A DNA stretch of 64,000 nt from Burkholderia sp. WAC0059 (GCF_002870125.1 NZ_PNEO01000005.1:186001-250000), one strand, 5' to 3'. Counted from the stretch's first letter, positions 44,530 to 54,000 are shown. Notes: generated from the sequence alone by a model not told the origin. Numbers and translations are program-made.

Positions 44530-45930
44530 TTACACCCGCTTCAACGCGGAATCGCCCGAACCCGTGCTGCCGTATTCGTCGGCGGTAATCTCCTCGAGGG
44601 TCTTGCCGGCAGTAGACACGCCGAGAACGACGACCGCGAGCGCGCCGACGACCAGTATCACCGTGGTCATGCCGAACACGCCGGCAAAGCCCCATATCGG
44701 ATACACGTAGCCGACGAGCATCGGCGAACAGATCGCGCCGATGCGGCCGAATGCGGACGCCGTGCCCATCCCCGTCGCACGCAGATGCGTCGGGAATACT
44801 TCCGGCGTATACGCGTACTCGCCGGCATTCACGCCGTTCATCGAGAACGACATCGCGATCGAAGCCAGCACGATGGCGAAGTCGCTGCCGGCGCTCGCCA
44901 GCCAGATGCCGGACAGGCAGGTCAGCGCCATGTAGCCCACGATCGTCGCCTTGCGCCCCACTCGCTCGCAGAAGAAGGCCGCCGAGTAATAGCCGGGAAT
45001 CTGCGCCAGATAGATCAGGATCGAAACCGAAAAACTCTTCGTGACGGTCATGCCGTGCTGCACGAGCAGCCCCGGAATCCAGACGAAGAAGGCGTAGGAG
45101 CAGAAGGTCACGGACAGCCACAGACACCAGGTCATCAGCGTGGTCCTCGCCAGCGGCGGCTGCCACAGCGCCTTCAGATTGCCGAAGAACGAGTTTCGCG
45201 GTTGCAGCGCCAGCCCGGCGCCCTCGACCCTGGGAACCGGGGGCAGCACCACGCCCGTGCGCTCGATCTGCCGCTCGATCTCGTCGACGACGGCATCCGC
45301 TTCGGCCTGACGGCCCCGCATTTCGAGCCAGCGCGGCGATTCGTGAAGCGAGCGACGCCACCACAGCAGCACGGTCACCGGGATCGAGACGACGACGAGG
45401 GCATAGCGCCAGCCGTCCGGTGCCGCCGGAATCATGAAATAGCCGATCAATGCCGCGGCCACGAACCCGAACGAAAAGAACCCCGCGAGCGCGCCCGTGA
45501 ACGACCCGCGATAGCGATTGCTGACGAACTCGACGAGAAACGGCGCGATGATCGCGCCTTCGGCCCCCATGCCGATGCCGGCCACGGCCCGCAGGACGGC
45601 AAACATGTGCCAGTTGTCCACGAACGCGCTGACCAGGGTAAGCACGCAGAAGAACGTCAGCGCCCACATCATCACGACGCGACGGCCGAAGCGGTCGCCC
45701 AGCAGCCCGGCAAACAGCGCGCCGACGAGAAAACCCACGTAGGTGCTGCTGCCGAGCAGACCCGTTTCGAAGCTGGTCAGATGCCACTTCGTGCGCACGA
45801 CCGGCAGGATGAAGGCGATGATGGCGACGTCGATTGCCTCGAACACGAAGCCGAGGCCGCCCATGAACAGCAGTTTGATGTGAAAGCGGCTGAACGGTAG
45901 CCGTTCTAGCCGGGCAGCGACAAGTGACAT
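44530..45930 (-). CDS. MFS transporter, likely for hydroxyproline or related compound
   Basis: A 466-residue, 12-helix MFS protein of the sugar/aromatic-acid group. Loop 2-3 is DRFGRRVVM, the central loop follows HESPRWLEMRG, and GEYAYTPEVFPTHLRATGMG marks helix 10. I start at the ATG at 45930 (AGAGG upstream), not at the earlier in-frame extension. It stands 328 bases upstream of the hydroxyproline operon on the same strand, with an operator-like site about 160 bases upstream of its own start. Uptake of hydroxyproline or a prolyl peptide is inferred from context. Confidence 0.83.
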   Translation of the reverse strand: MSLVAARLERLPFSRFHIKLLFMGGLGFVFEAIDVAIIAFILPVVRTKWHLTSFETGLLGSSTYVGFLVGALFAGLLGDRFGRRVVMMWALTFFCVLTLVSAFVDNWHMFAVLRAVAGIGMGAEGAIIAPFLVEFVSNRYRGSFTGALAGFFSFGFVAAALIGYFMIPAAPDGWRYALVVVSIPVTVLLWWRRSLHESPRWLEMRGRQAEADAVVDEIERQIERTGVVLPPVPRVEGAGLALQPRNSFFGNLKALWQPPLARTTLMTWCLWLSVTFCSYAFFVWIPGLLVQHGMTVTKSFSVSILIYLAQIPGYYSAAFFCERVGRKATIVGYMALTCLSGIWLASAGSDFAIVLASIAMSFSMNGVNAGEYAYTPEVFPTHLRATGMGTASAFGRIGAICSPMLVGYVYPIWGFAGVFGMTTVILVVGALAVVVLGVSTAGKTLEEITADEYGSTGSGDSALKRV

Positions 45931-46490
45931 GGAATGCCTCTGGAAAAGCCGCGCTAACCGGGAAAGCGCTGGCTGGTTGATGTCAATTCCTCTACGAGGT
46001 CCTCGACTGCAAAGGCCCTTACCGCCCGGCCCGCCGGGGCTCGCCAACCGCCCGCCCACGGTAGTCCCGCACCTCCATAGTGAACACAATATCCTGGATA
46101 CAAAATATCAGGTCAAGTCCTTTCGAACAATCGGTCGCTCGTCCGGCGAAGGCACGACCGGGGCTGGAGATTCGGGGCAACCCGTCCGCGCCGGCGGCCT
46201 GCCGGCATGGGCCAGGCAAGGTCCAGAGCGAACGCGCGAAACCGGATGGATTGGATACCCCCGGATCGAGGGCAGTCAGGACTCGGGAAGGACGTGCATC
46301 CCGCCCAATGACGGGCGACGCGCCGCGCATGGGCGACGGACAACAGATGGGCCTTCGGGGATGCAGTGCAGAAGATGTCCGGGACCGTATCGACACGGCC
46401 CCGGCACGAGGCTGAAATTACGCGGGGAAATCGACTGGCGTTATCGCACGGGCGAAGCGCTTCGGCCCACCCATGCAACGACTGAAGCGT
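45931..46490. other. Intergenic region between two MFS genes
   Basis: A 560-base gap. It contains the operator-like site near 46089 and the presumed promoter of the downstream MFS gene. No supported gene: the short frames lack domains and ribosome sites. Confidence 0.4.
46089..46112. promoter_or_regulatory. Operator-like site upstream of the MFS gene (site C)
   Basis: ATATCCTGGATACAAAAT (46089-46106) followed by ATCAGG. CCTG and CAGG form the outer dyad (46093-46112). The left flank ACAATATCCTG and the right flank GGTCAAG are also present at site A (37628 onward), so the two are related over about 30 bases. Confidence 0.5.
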
Positions 46491-47870
46491 TCAAACCTTG
46501 CTGTCCCGATACGACGCGGTTTCCGTCTGCCCGGTCAGCGCCTGCGTGCCGGCCAACCCGCGTTCCCGCGTCTCCGGCGCCATCACGAGGCTGACGAGCA
46601 GCCCCACGGCGCTGATCCCCGTCGCCGTCAGCATGCCGCCCGTCTCGCCGAACGAGGACAGCGTCAGCGGCAGCGCGAACGTTCCGGCGGCGGCGCCGAT
46701 CCGGCTCGCCGCGATGGCCAGCCCCATGCCCGTCGCGCGAACGTGCGTGGGAAACAGTTCGTTCGGGTAGACGAACTGGAGCGACGAGCCGACCGCCTCG
46801 GAGACCGTGAACAGGATGAACATCGCCACCGCCAACGCGGCGACCCCGGCGAGCGGCGTCGCGAGAATCAGGAGCGCAGCGGTCGAGCCGACGTACGAGC
46901 CGATCAGCAACCAGCGCCGACCGACGCGATTGACGAACGCCATCCCGAGCGCCGTTCCGATGATGGCGAACGACGTGATCGCCAGGGTGCCCCAGAAAAC
47001 CTGCCGGACCCCGATCGCCTGAAGAAGGAGCGGCTGGAACGTCTTGATCGCGAACGACGGCGCGACCTGGCACAGCCAGAACATCGAGCAGAAGAACAGC
47101 GTCGGGCCATAGCCCGCCCTGAAAAGATCGCGGATGCTGGAGAAGCCGAGTCCCTTGCGGCCGGAGCTGTCCGGCGTTTCGCCCTGCAATTGCGCGAAAT
47201 CGACGTGCGGCCCCAGATGCTTCAGCACGATCCGGCGGGCCTCGTCGACGCGGCCCGCCGACAGCAACCATCTCGGCGATTCCGGGATGTCGAGCCGCAT
47301 GAAGAGGAATATCGCGGACGGAATGGCGGCGCTCGCGAGCACGTAGCGCCACGCCTCGCTCCTTGCGTCCGCCACGAAGGGGCCGACGCACATGCTGACG
47401 ATATAGCCGAGCCAGAACATGAGCGTCAGGCTCGACAGCGTGGGCCCCCGCAGCTTGCGCGGCAGGAATTCCACCACGAGGGCCGTCGCAATCGGATAGT
47501 CCGCGCCGATCGCCATGCCCATGACGACCCGCACGACGATCAGCAGCGTCAGGTCATGGATGACCAGGTGGGCCAGCGAGAGCACCACGAACACGACCAG
47601 ATTCAGGATATACATCGGCCGGCGGCCGAACCGGTCGGTGATCGGCCCGAAGATCGCGCCGCCCAGAAACATCCCGAGCAACCCGGCGGCGCCGAACAAG
47701 GCGTTCTGCAACGCCGTCAGGTGCAGGTCTTTGGTAATGAGCGGCAACGCCACCACCACGATGCCCAGAATGTAGCCGTCGCAGAACGGCCCGCCCGCGG
47801 CGAGAAAGGCCAGCCTCCGGTGAAACCACGTGACCGGTGCATCGTCCAGTGAAACCTCAGGGTGCCCCAT
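46491..47870 (-). CDS. MFS transporter (sugar/organic-acid porter)
   Basis: A 459-residue MFS protein with 12 hydrophobic segments. Marks are CDGYILGIVVVALPLI in helix 1, DRFGRRPMY in loop 2-3, VMGMAIGADYPIA in helix 4, IPESPRWLLSAGR before the central loop and YPNELFPTHVRATGMG in helix 10. It is not a close copy of the MFS protein at 44530-45930. It is divergent from the organosulfur monooxygenase gene across 419 bases, so it could serve either region. Substrate unknown. Confidence 0.82.
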   Translation of the reverse strand: MGHPEVSLDDAPVTWFHRRLAFLAAGGPFCDGYILGIVVVALPLITKDLHLTALQNALFGAAGLLGMFLGGAIFGPITDRFGRRPMYILNLVVFVVLSLAHLVIHDLTLLIVVRVVMGMAIGADYPIATALVVEFLPRKLRGPTLSSLTLMFWLGYIVSMCVGPFVADARSEAWRYVLASAAIPSAIFLFMRLDIPESPRWLLSAGRVDEARRIVLKHLGPHVDFAQLQGETPDSSGRKGLGFSSIRDLFRAGYGPTLFFCSMFWLCQVAPSFAIKTFQPLLLQAIGVRQVFWGTLAITSFAIIGTALGMAFVNRVGRRWLLIGSYVGSTAALLILATPLAGVAALAVAMFILFTVSEAVGSSLQFVYPNELFPTHVRATGMGLAIAASRIGAAAGTFALPLTLSSFGETGGMLTATGISAVGLLVSLVMAPETRERGLAGTQALTGQTETASYRDSKV

Positions 47871-48289
47871 CTATCTCTCGCTCCTCTCTACGTAGCCAAT
47901 GCGCACGGGTAATTGCGGGTCGAGACTACGAACGCCTAAAAACCGCGTCAACGCGATTTTTCGTTGATCCGGTATCCAGCGATTCGATATCTTCGGAATG
48001 CCATCGAAGACGGCCGCCGGGCGGATTCATCCCCGGCCCGGGCCGCGCTCCGGCCGCGCTCCATATACCGGCCGGACTCGGGAAAAGCCGGGGCGCCGGC
48101 CCGCCGGCACGCGCGATCGCCACGTCCAACCTGCGGGAGACGGTCCGACGCCGACGGCCGGCCAGCCCCGTTCGCCGCCGCAGTCCGGGCGGGGAATATC
48201 TACGCCGTCGATATACGCTGCCCATTTTTCCCGTTTGACGCATATTTACTCGCTACTTATTCTTGGCGCGTCACCAGTAGGGAGCCCCC
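47871..48289. other. Divergent promoter region between MFS and monooxygenase genes
   Basis: A 419-base gap with one good promoter (48235-48263) toward the monooxygenase. Toward the MFS gene I see no clear promoter. No gene is supported. Confidence 0.4.
48235..48263 (+). promoter_or_regulatory. Predicted promoter of the monooxygenase operon
   Basis: TTGACG (48235-48240) and TATTCT (48258-48263) are separated by 17 bases. The AGGGAG ribosome site (48279-48284) and the ATG at 48290 follow. It is the closest match to the sigma70 consensus seen among the gaps of this window. Confidence 0.55.
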
Positions 48290-49609
48290 ATGAGCACCAG
48301 AAAGATGAAGCTCGGCCTGTCCATGCGTTATCTCGGCTATCACATCGCGGCGTGGCGTCATCCCGACGTGCCGGCCGACGGCGCGATCCGGTTCGATCAT
48401 TTCCTGAACGTCGCGAAAAAGGCGGAGGCCGAAAAGATCGACATGCTGTTCTTCGCCGACGGCGTCGGCGTGCGCGAGCCGGACATTCCGAAGGGCGCGC
48501 TGGCGCGGTCGATGAAGAACGCCGAGCTGGAGCCGCTCACGCTGCTGGCCGCGCTGGGCGCGTGCACCTCGCGCATCGGCCTCGTGGCGACGGCGTCGAC
48601 GACGTACAACGAGCCCTTCCACATCGCCCGGAAATTCGCCTCCATCGACCACATCAGCGGCGGCCGCGCCGGCTGGAACGTCGTGACGTCGTGGTCGACC
48701 CAGGAAGCCCGCAATTTCAGCCGGGACGAACATCTCGGATACGACGAGCGATACGAGCGCGCGGAGGAGTTCGTCGACGTCGTCAACAAGCTCTGGGAGA
48801 GCTGGGAAGACGACGCGTTCGTCCGCGACAAGGCCAGCGGCATCTTCTACGACGAGCGCAAGCTCCACGCGCCGCACCACAAGGGCAAGCATTTCCAGGT
48901 GGAAGGACCGCTGAATTCGGCCCGCACGCCGCAAGGCAGGCCGCTCATCGTGCAGGCGGGGATCGCGGAAGCGGGACGCGAGCTGGGCGCGAGAGCGGCC
49001 GACGTCGTCTACAACATGATGCTCGACTTCGACAGCGCCCGCGCCTATTACGACGATATGAAGTCGCGTCTCGCGAAACACGGCCGGCAGCCCGACGAGC
49101 TGCTCGTCATGCCGGGCGTGACGCCCTACGTCGGCCGGACGCGTCAGGAGGCGCAGGAAAAGTACGAGCAATTGCAGGAGCTGATCGACCCGCTGGCGGG
49201 GCTTTCGGCGATCTACAGCACTGTCGGCGACCTGTCCGCCTACGACATCGACGGGCCCGTGCCGGACATCGGCGGCCAGGCGCTGCGCGGCATCGCGGCC
49301 GACAACATCGCCGCCGCGCAACGCGAGAACCTGACCATCCGCCAGTTGTACAAGAAGATGACGGCCGCGAATTCGGGGCGAAGCCTCGTCGGCACCGCGG
49401 AAGACATCGTCGACGACATGGAGCACTGGTTCCGGAACGGCGCCGCCGACGGCTTCAACATCTGCCCGCCGATCCTGCCCGGCGGAATGGACGACCTCGC
49501 GGCGTTCATCCTTCCGGAGCTGCGCCGCCGGGGACTCTTCCGCACCGAGTACGAAGCGGCCACGCTGCGCGGCAATCTCGGTTTGCGCCCGCTGAGCTAC
49601 CCGTCATGA
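48290..49609 (+). CDS. LLM-class flavin-dependent monooxygenase (NtaA/SnaA/DszA family)
   Basis: A 439-residue bacterial luciferase-like enzyme. It opens KLGLSMRYLGYHIAAWRHPD and shows ATASTTYNEPFHIARKFASIDHISGGRAGWNVVTSW, the signature of the NtaA/SnaA/DszA/SoxA group; PLIVQAGIAEAGRELGARAAD and PPILPGGMDDLAAFILPEL follow. These enzymes use reduced FMN from a partner reductase to oxygenate chelators, sulfones or sulfonates. The next gene is such a reductase (overlap ATGA). With the MetNIQ-like importer close by, an organosulfur substrate is likely but not proved. Confidence 0.86.
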   Translation: MSTRKMKLGLSMRYLGYHIAAWRHPDVPADGAIRFDHFLNVAKKAEAEKIDMLFFADGVGVREPDIPKGALARSMKNAELEPLTLLAALGACTSRIGLVATASTTYNEPFHIARKFASIDHISGGRAGWNVVTSWSTQEARNFSRDEHLGYDERYERAEEFVDVVNKLWESWEDDAFVRDKASGIFYDERKLHAPHHKGKHFQVEGPLNSARTPQGRPLIVQAGIAEAGRELGARAADVVYNMMLDFDSARAYYDDMKSRLAKHGRQPDELLVMPGVTPYVGRTRQEAQEKYEQLQELIDPLAGLSAIYSTVGDLSAYDIDGPVPDIGGQALRGIAADNIAAAQRENLTIRQLYKKMTAANSGRSLVGTAEDIVDDMEHWFRNGAADGFNICPPILPGGMDDLAAFILPELRRRGLFRTEYEAATLRGNLGLRPLSYPS

Positions 49610-50118
49610 ACGCCTGCGCCCCCACGGCCGCGGTTCAGCCCGCGCTGTTCCAGGAAGCGATGTCGCGCTTCGCCGGGACCGTCACGATCGTCTCGACGGA
49701 AGTCGACGGCCGCCGCTACGGCATGGTCGCCACGTCCGTCTGCAGCGTGTCCGCCGAACCGCCGACCCTTCTCGTCTGCATCAACAAGTCGGCGTCGACG
49801 CACGACCCGATCGTTGCGGCCCGGCACTTCGCGGTCAATGCGTTGTCGACCCGGCACGCCGAACTCGTCAGGCGATTCTCGACGATGGCGGGCGAAGCGC
49901 GCTTCGAGCCCGGGCGCTGGAACCCGCTCACGACGGGCGCGCCCGTGCTCGTCGATGCCGGCATCGCGCTGGATTGCCGGCTGATCGCCGCGCACGACGG
50001 GTTTTCGCATACCATCTTCGTCGGGCAGGTCGCCGAAGCCATCGTGAGCGACGAGCCGCCGCCCGACGCGCTGCTCTGGCATCGGCGCGGGCTCGCGAAC
50101 TGCTCGCCGCTGTTTTGA
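49606..50118 (+). CDS. Flavin reductase domain protein (partner of the LLM monooxygenase)
   Basis: A 170-residue flavin reductase of the FMN-binding split-barrel type. FAGTVTIVSTEVDGRRYGMVATSVCSVSAEPPTLLVCINK and HFAVNALSTRHAEL are diagnostic, and HTIFVGQVAEAI lies near the end. It supplies reduced flavin to the monooxygenase. It overlaps the preceding gene by four bases. The start at 49606 is unambiguous. Confidence 0.88.
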   Translation: MNACAPTAAVQPALFQEAMSRFAGTVTIVSTEVDGRRYGMVATSVCSVSAEPPTLLVCINKSASTHDPIVAARHFAVNALSTRHAELVRRFSTMAGEARFEPGRWNPLTTGAPVLVDAGIALDCRLIAAHDGFSHTIFVGQVAEAIVSDEPPPDALLWHRRGLANCSPLF

Positions 50119-50192
50119 TCAACCGATTGGGCGGCGGTCTCAAACCACAAGGATTCGCGGCTGCCGCCCGATGACCGCCGCGGGAGCCGCGA

Positions 50193-51077
50193 ATGCTGTA
50201 TAGCGAAGAGATCAATACGTTCCTCGCCATCGTGCGTTGCGGCAGCCTGTTGCAGGCCGCGGACATCGTGTGCGCCACGCAGTCGACCGTCTCCTACCGG
50301 ATTCAAAGTCTCGAGCGCCGCCTCGGCAAGAGCCTGATCCTGCGCTCGCGCGGCTCCAAGCGCGTCACGCTCACGCCCGAGGGCGAACGCTTCGTCGACA
50401 TCGCCGAGCGCTGGAAACTGCTCGAACGCGAAGTGATGCAGATGAAGTCGACGGCCGACCGCTATCTCTCCATCGGCTCCGCCGACGTCGCCGCGCTGCA
50501 TTTATTGCCGCCGTTCATCGAGCGGCTTTCGCTCAACTCGACCGCGTATCGGCTGCACGTCGAAAGCGGGCGCTACTGGAGCCTGCATAATCGCGTGGCC
50601 TCCGGGCATCTCCACGTGGCCTTCACGTTCGTCGCCGCGAGCCACGCCGACCTGCGCTCGGAGCCGATCGCCTCCTATCCGGTGCACATCGTGTACCGGC
50701 CTTCCGCAACCTCGCCCGCGAGCGGTCCGGCCTCCTGGCGGGACCTCGACGTCGACAAGGAAGTGTACGTGCCGTATTCCGCCGAAATCGACCATTGGCG
50801 CGAAACGCGAAGCATGTCCAAGCTGACCGATTCCGTGGACAAGAATCACCTGCTGGCCCCGCTGCTCACCCGGCCCGGGCGCTGGGCGCTCGTTCCCGAG
50901 TTCATGATCGCCTGGCTGACAGAACAGACCGGCTGCCAGGTGCTGCGGCTCGACGACGACCCGCCGCCCAGCCTCGTGCTCTATAAAACGACCAAGCGGA
51001 CGCACGACGAGTTGAGCAGCCAGGATCAGGCGGTGATCGACGAGGCGCTCGCGCCGCTGCGTGAATCGAAGGAATAA
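50193..51077 (+). CDS. LysR family regulator of the organosulfur-type cluster
   Basis: A 294-residue LysR regulator with HTH at residues 5-62 (INTFLAIVRCGSLLQAADIV, TQSTVSYRIQSLERRLG) and an effector domain of usual length. It lies between the monooxygenase-reductase pair and the ABC transporter genes, all on the same strand. It may control both. A spaced inverted repeat lies 92 bases after its stop, before the transporter genes. Confidence 0.85.
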   Translation: MLYSEEINTFLAIVRCGSLLQAADIVCATQSTVSYRIQSLERRLGKSLILRSRGSKRVTLTPEGERFVDIAERWKLLEREVMQMKSTADRYLSIGSADVAALHLLPPFIERLSLNSTAYRLHVESGRYWSLHNRVASGHLHVAFTFVAASHADLRSEPIASYPVHIVYRPSATSPASGPASWRDLDVDKEVYVPYSAEIDHWRETRSMSKLTDSVDKNHLLAPLLTRPGRWALVPEFMIAWLTEQTGCQVLRLDDDPPPSLVLYKTTKRTHDELSSQDQAVIDEALAPLRESKE

Positions 51078-51168
51078 GCGCAAGCAACAGGCAGGAGCCG
51101 TAAGCGCGGGTCATGCGTGCGCGGGGAACCCGCGATTCCTCCACTGGCGATATGAATATAAAAATTAA

Positions 51169-51191
51169 TTCGTTGAGCGCCGCGCAACGAA
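51169..51191. promoter_or_regulatory. Inverted repeat in the AT-rich gap before the MetNIQ-like genes
   Basis: TTCGTTG (51169-51175) and CAACGAA (51185-51191) are exact complements around nine bases. Just upstream is an AT-rich stretch including ATATAAAAATTAATT. It could be an operator for the adjacent LysR protein or part of the ABC promoter. Confidence 0.4.
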
Positions 51192-51354
51192 AGAAAACAA
51201 TTGTCGCCTGACCCTGGGTCCTTGAACGCCGCCGGTTTTCGGCGCGCGACTTCGCTCCCGACGCCGCCATCTGTACACGGGCACGCGCCCTCGCGCGGAT
51301 CGTCCGGATGAACAGCCCCCGACCACGCCTCAAGGCAACGAGACTTTTCCGCAG

Positions 51355-52362
51355 ATGAGCCACGTCTTTCGATTGGAGAATGTCTCAAAGACGTTCAGCC
51401 GGTCCGGCGAAACCTTTCACGCGCTCGACGACGTTTCGCTGAGCATTCCGTCCGGTTCCTTTTACGGCATCGTCGGAACGTCCGGGGCCGGCAAGAGCAC
51501 CCTGCTGCGCCTGCTCAATCTGCTCGAAAAGCCGACCGCCGGGTCGATATGGTTTCGCGACACCGCGCTGCACGAACTGAAAGGCCCGGCCTTACGCCAT
51601 TACCTGAGCAAGGTGGCCACGGTTTTCCAGCACTTCAATCTATTTCACGGCAAGACCGTTCTGGAGAACATCGAACTCCCGCTCGCCGTGCGCGGCGTCG
51701 CGAAGCCGATCCGCCGGAAGAAGGCGATCGAACTGGTCGAGCTCGTCGGCCTGCAGGGCAAGGAGCAGGCCTACCCCTCCCAACTGTCCGGCGGACAAAA
51801 GCAGCGCGTGGGCATCGCAAGAGCGCTGGTCGCCGATGCCGAAGTCCTGCTCTGCGACGAGGCGACGAGCGCGCTCGACTCCGAAACGACCACGCTCATC
51901 CTCGACCTGCTTCTCGGGCTCAAGAAGCAGCTCGACCTGACCATCGTCCTCATCACCCATTCGTGGCAGGTCGTGCGTTATGCCGCCGACTGCGTGACGC
52001 TGATTCAGGGCGGCCGCACCGTGGAAACGGGAGACGTACGCGACCTGCTGCACGACGCCGATTCCTACCTCGGAAGGCAACTGCTGCCGGCGCCCGACTT
52101 CGGCAACGGTCCGCAGACCGGCTGGGTCCGCTACGACCTGCTGCTCTCCGACGTTCCCCGGCAGAGCACGTTCTTTTCGGAGGTGGCGAGAAGGCTCGAC
52201 GTGACCGCCTCCGTCGTCTCGGGCGGCATCGAACGCCTCGGCGGAACGGACGCGGCGCGATTCAAGGTCGACTTCGATCTCTGCGGCAAGGCGCCGTCGA
52301 TCCGCGAGGCCCTGTCGTCGATTCTGCGGGAAAAGAGCATCGTGCTCGGCAAGGTGGCCTGA
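51355..52362 (+). CDS. MetN-like ABC transporter ATP-binding protein
   Basis: A 335-residue ATPase of the methionine-uptake class. Walker A is GTSGAGKST (41-49), the signature LSGGQKQR (144-151), Walker B VLLCDEATSALD (about 164-175), H-loop ITHSW. The C-terminal part after residue 250 (ARRLDVTASVVSGGIERLG) is the NIL regulatory domain found in MetN. The H-loop second residue and flanks vary slightly from canonical MetN. It may import a thio compound other than methionine, given the neighbouring monooxygenase. Confidence 0.87.
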   Translation: MSHVFRLENVSKTFSRSGETFHALDDVSLSIPSGSFYGIVGTSGAGKSTLLRLLNLLEKPTAGSIWFRDTALHELKGPALRHYLSKVATVFQHFNLFHGKTVLENIELPLAVRGVAKPIRRKKAIELVELVGLQGKEQAYPSQLSGGQKQRVGIARALVADAEVLLCDEATSALDSETTTLILDLLLGLKKQLDLTIVLITHSWQVVRYAADCVTLIQGGRTVETGDVRDLLHDADSYLGRQLLPAPDFGNGPQTGWVRYDLLLSDVPRQSTFFSEVARRLDVTASVVSGGIERLGGTDAARFKVDFDLCGKAPSIREALSSILREKSIVLGKVA

Positions 52363-53027
52363 TGATCAGAGACTGGACGCAATACCTCCCCGACTTCTGG
52401 GTCGCGCTGGGCCAAACCCTGTACATGACCTCGCTCGCCGGCGTGCTGGTCATCACGCTCGGGATCGCGACGGGCCTCGTCCTGTATCTGAGCGCGCCTG
52501 ATTCATGGCGTCCCAATCCGGTCGTCTATCACGCGGTCAATACCGTCGTGAACGTCGGCCGGTCCATTCCGTTCATCATCATGATCGTCATCCTGATCCC
52601 GGCGACCCGACTGGTCGTCGGCACGCCGCTCGGTCCGGTCGCGGCGCTCTTTCCGCTGACGGTCGGATTCACGCCGTTCTTCTCGCGCCTCATCGAGGGG
52701 AATTTGCGCGAGCTGGACCAGGGCCGCGTCGAAGCGGCCCGGGTGATCGGCGTGACGACCCCGCAGTTCATTTTCCGGATCCTGTTGCCCGAATCGCTCT
52801 CGGGAATCATCGGGTCCGCCACCATCATCCTCGTCGGACTGGTGGAAGGCACCGCCGTCGCCGGCGCGATCGGCGCCGGCGGCGTGGGCGACTTCGCCCT
52901 CACCTACGGCTATCAGCGGTGGTTCACGCAATTGATCGTCATCGCCGTGGTCTCGATGATCGCCATCGTCCAGGTCATCCAGATCACGGGCGACGTCTGG
53001 ATCCGGTTAAGAAAGCACAAGAGATAG
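52362..53027 (+). CDS. MetI-like ABC transporter permease
   Basis: A 221-residue permease with five hydrophobic segments. The coupling loop is RVEAARVIGVTTPQFIFRILLPESLSGI-like, and TILVGLVEGTAVAGAIGAGGVGDFALTYGYQ is the signature of MetI proteins. The start overlaps the ATPase stop by one base (TGATG), so translation is coupled. Confidence 0.88.
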   Translation: MIRDWTQYLPDFWVALGQTLYMTSLAGVLVITLGIATGLVLYLSAPDSWRPNPVVYHAVNTVVNVGRSIPFIIMIVILIPATRLVVGTPLGPVAALFPLTVGFTPFFSRLIEGNLRELDQGRVEAARVIGVTTPQFIFRILLPESLSGIIGSATIILVGLVEGTAVAGAIGAGGVGDFALTYGYQRWFTQLIVIAVVSMIAIVQVIQITGDVWIRLRKHKR

Positions 53028-53115
53028 TCGCCGCCCCGGGTCCGAACCGGGTCCGGACGATTCGCGCCCGTTCCCGCATCGAACCCTTCCCTCATCCCTG
53101 TTGAAGAACGTCATC

Positions 53116-54000
53116 ATGTCCCACGAACCCGACCGCGACAAAAGAAAAAGCCTGTTTGCCGCCCTGACCTTTTCCCTCGGCGTGGCCCTCGCCGGATTGT
53201 CCGTCGGCGTCGGTCATGCGGCGACCGTATCGAGCGTACCGCTCAGCGTCTACGTGACGCCTACCCCGCAGGGCGACGTGCTTCGTTACGTGCAGAAGCT
53301 TGCCGATCAGGACGGCACGGGACTGAAACTGAAGGTGATCGAGAGCAGCCAGGGCCTCGACTCGAACGAGTTGCTCTTCAAGGGCGACGTGGATGCCAAC
53401 TTCATCCAGCATCGCCCCTACTTCAACTCCTGGATCGCGGCGCACCCCGAGGCGAAGGGGCACCTCGTGAACGTGGCGACGGTGCTGGTCAACGTCTTCG
53501 GCCTGTATTCGACGAAATACCGCTCCGTCAAGGCCATCCCGGACGGCGCGTCGATCCTCGTCCCGAACGAGCAGACCAACTTGCCGCGCGCCCTGTTCAT
53601 TCTGCAGGACGACGGCCTCATCAAGTTGAACTACCCCCAATCTGACGGCTCGGCCGCGGCGGTAGCCATCGACGAGAAGAACATCGTGGCCAACCCGAAG
53701 CACTTCAAGCTCGTCCCGACGGAAACGCAATTGCGCGCCAAGGCGCTGCCGGACGTCCAGGCGTCCTTCATTAACGGCGATATCGCGCTGACCAACGGCG
53801 TCGATCCGTCGACAGCGCTGTCGCTCGAAGACAAGAAAGACAACCCGTACGCCAATGTGCTGACCACGAGGAAAGAACTCGTGAACGACCCGCGAATTCA
53901 ACTGCTCGTTGGTTACCTGACGGGTCCGAAAGTGGCGAAGTTCATCGACGACAATTACAAGGGCTTCGTCGCTCCCGTGCAGCAGCGGCTGGTTCCGTGA
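53116..54000 (+). CDS. MetQ-like substrate-binding protein (NlpA family)
   Basis: A 294-residue NlpA/MetQ-family binding protein. The signal peptide (KRKSLFAALTFSLGVALAG) ends near GHA at about residue 36. There is no lipobox cysteine, so unlike most MetQ proteins it is probably free in the periplasm. KGDVDANFIQHRPYFNSWIA is the family's ligand-site motif. I start at ATG 53116; a TTG at 53101 is possible, with no clear ribosome site in either case. It completes the importer. A terminator is not visible after it. Confidence 0.84.
   Translation: MSHEPDRDKRKSLFAALTFSLGVALAGLSVGVGHAATVSSVPLSVYVTPTPQGDVLRYVQKLADQDGTGLKLKVIESSQGLDSNELLFKGDVDANFIQHRPYFNSWIAAHPEAKGHLVNVATVLVNVFGLYSTKYRSVKAIPDGASILVPNEQTNLPRALFILQDDGLIKLNYPQSDGSAAAVAIDEKNIVANPKHFKLVPTETQLRAKALPDVQASFINGDIALTNGVDPSTALSLEDKKDNPYANVLTTRKELVNDPRIQLLVGYLTGPKVAKFIDDNYKGFVAPVQQRLVP

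Noticed and set aside
51355..54000. Plain housekeeping methionine importer.
   Set aside because: It is possible, but the monooxygenase-reductase pair upstream and the missing lipobox make a specialised sulfur substrate more likely.
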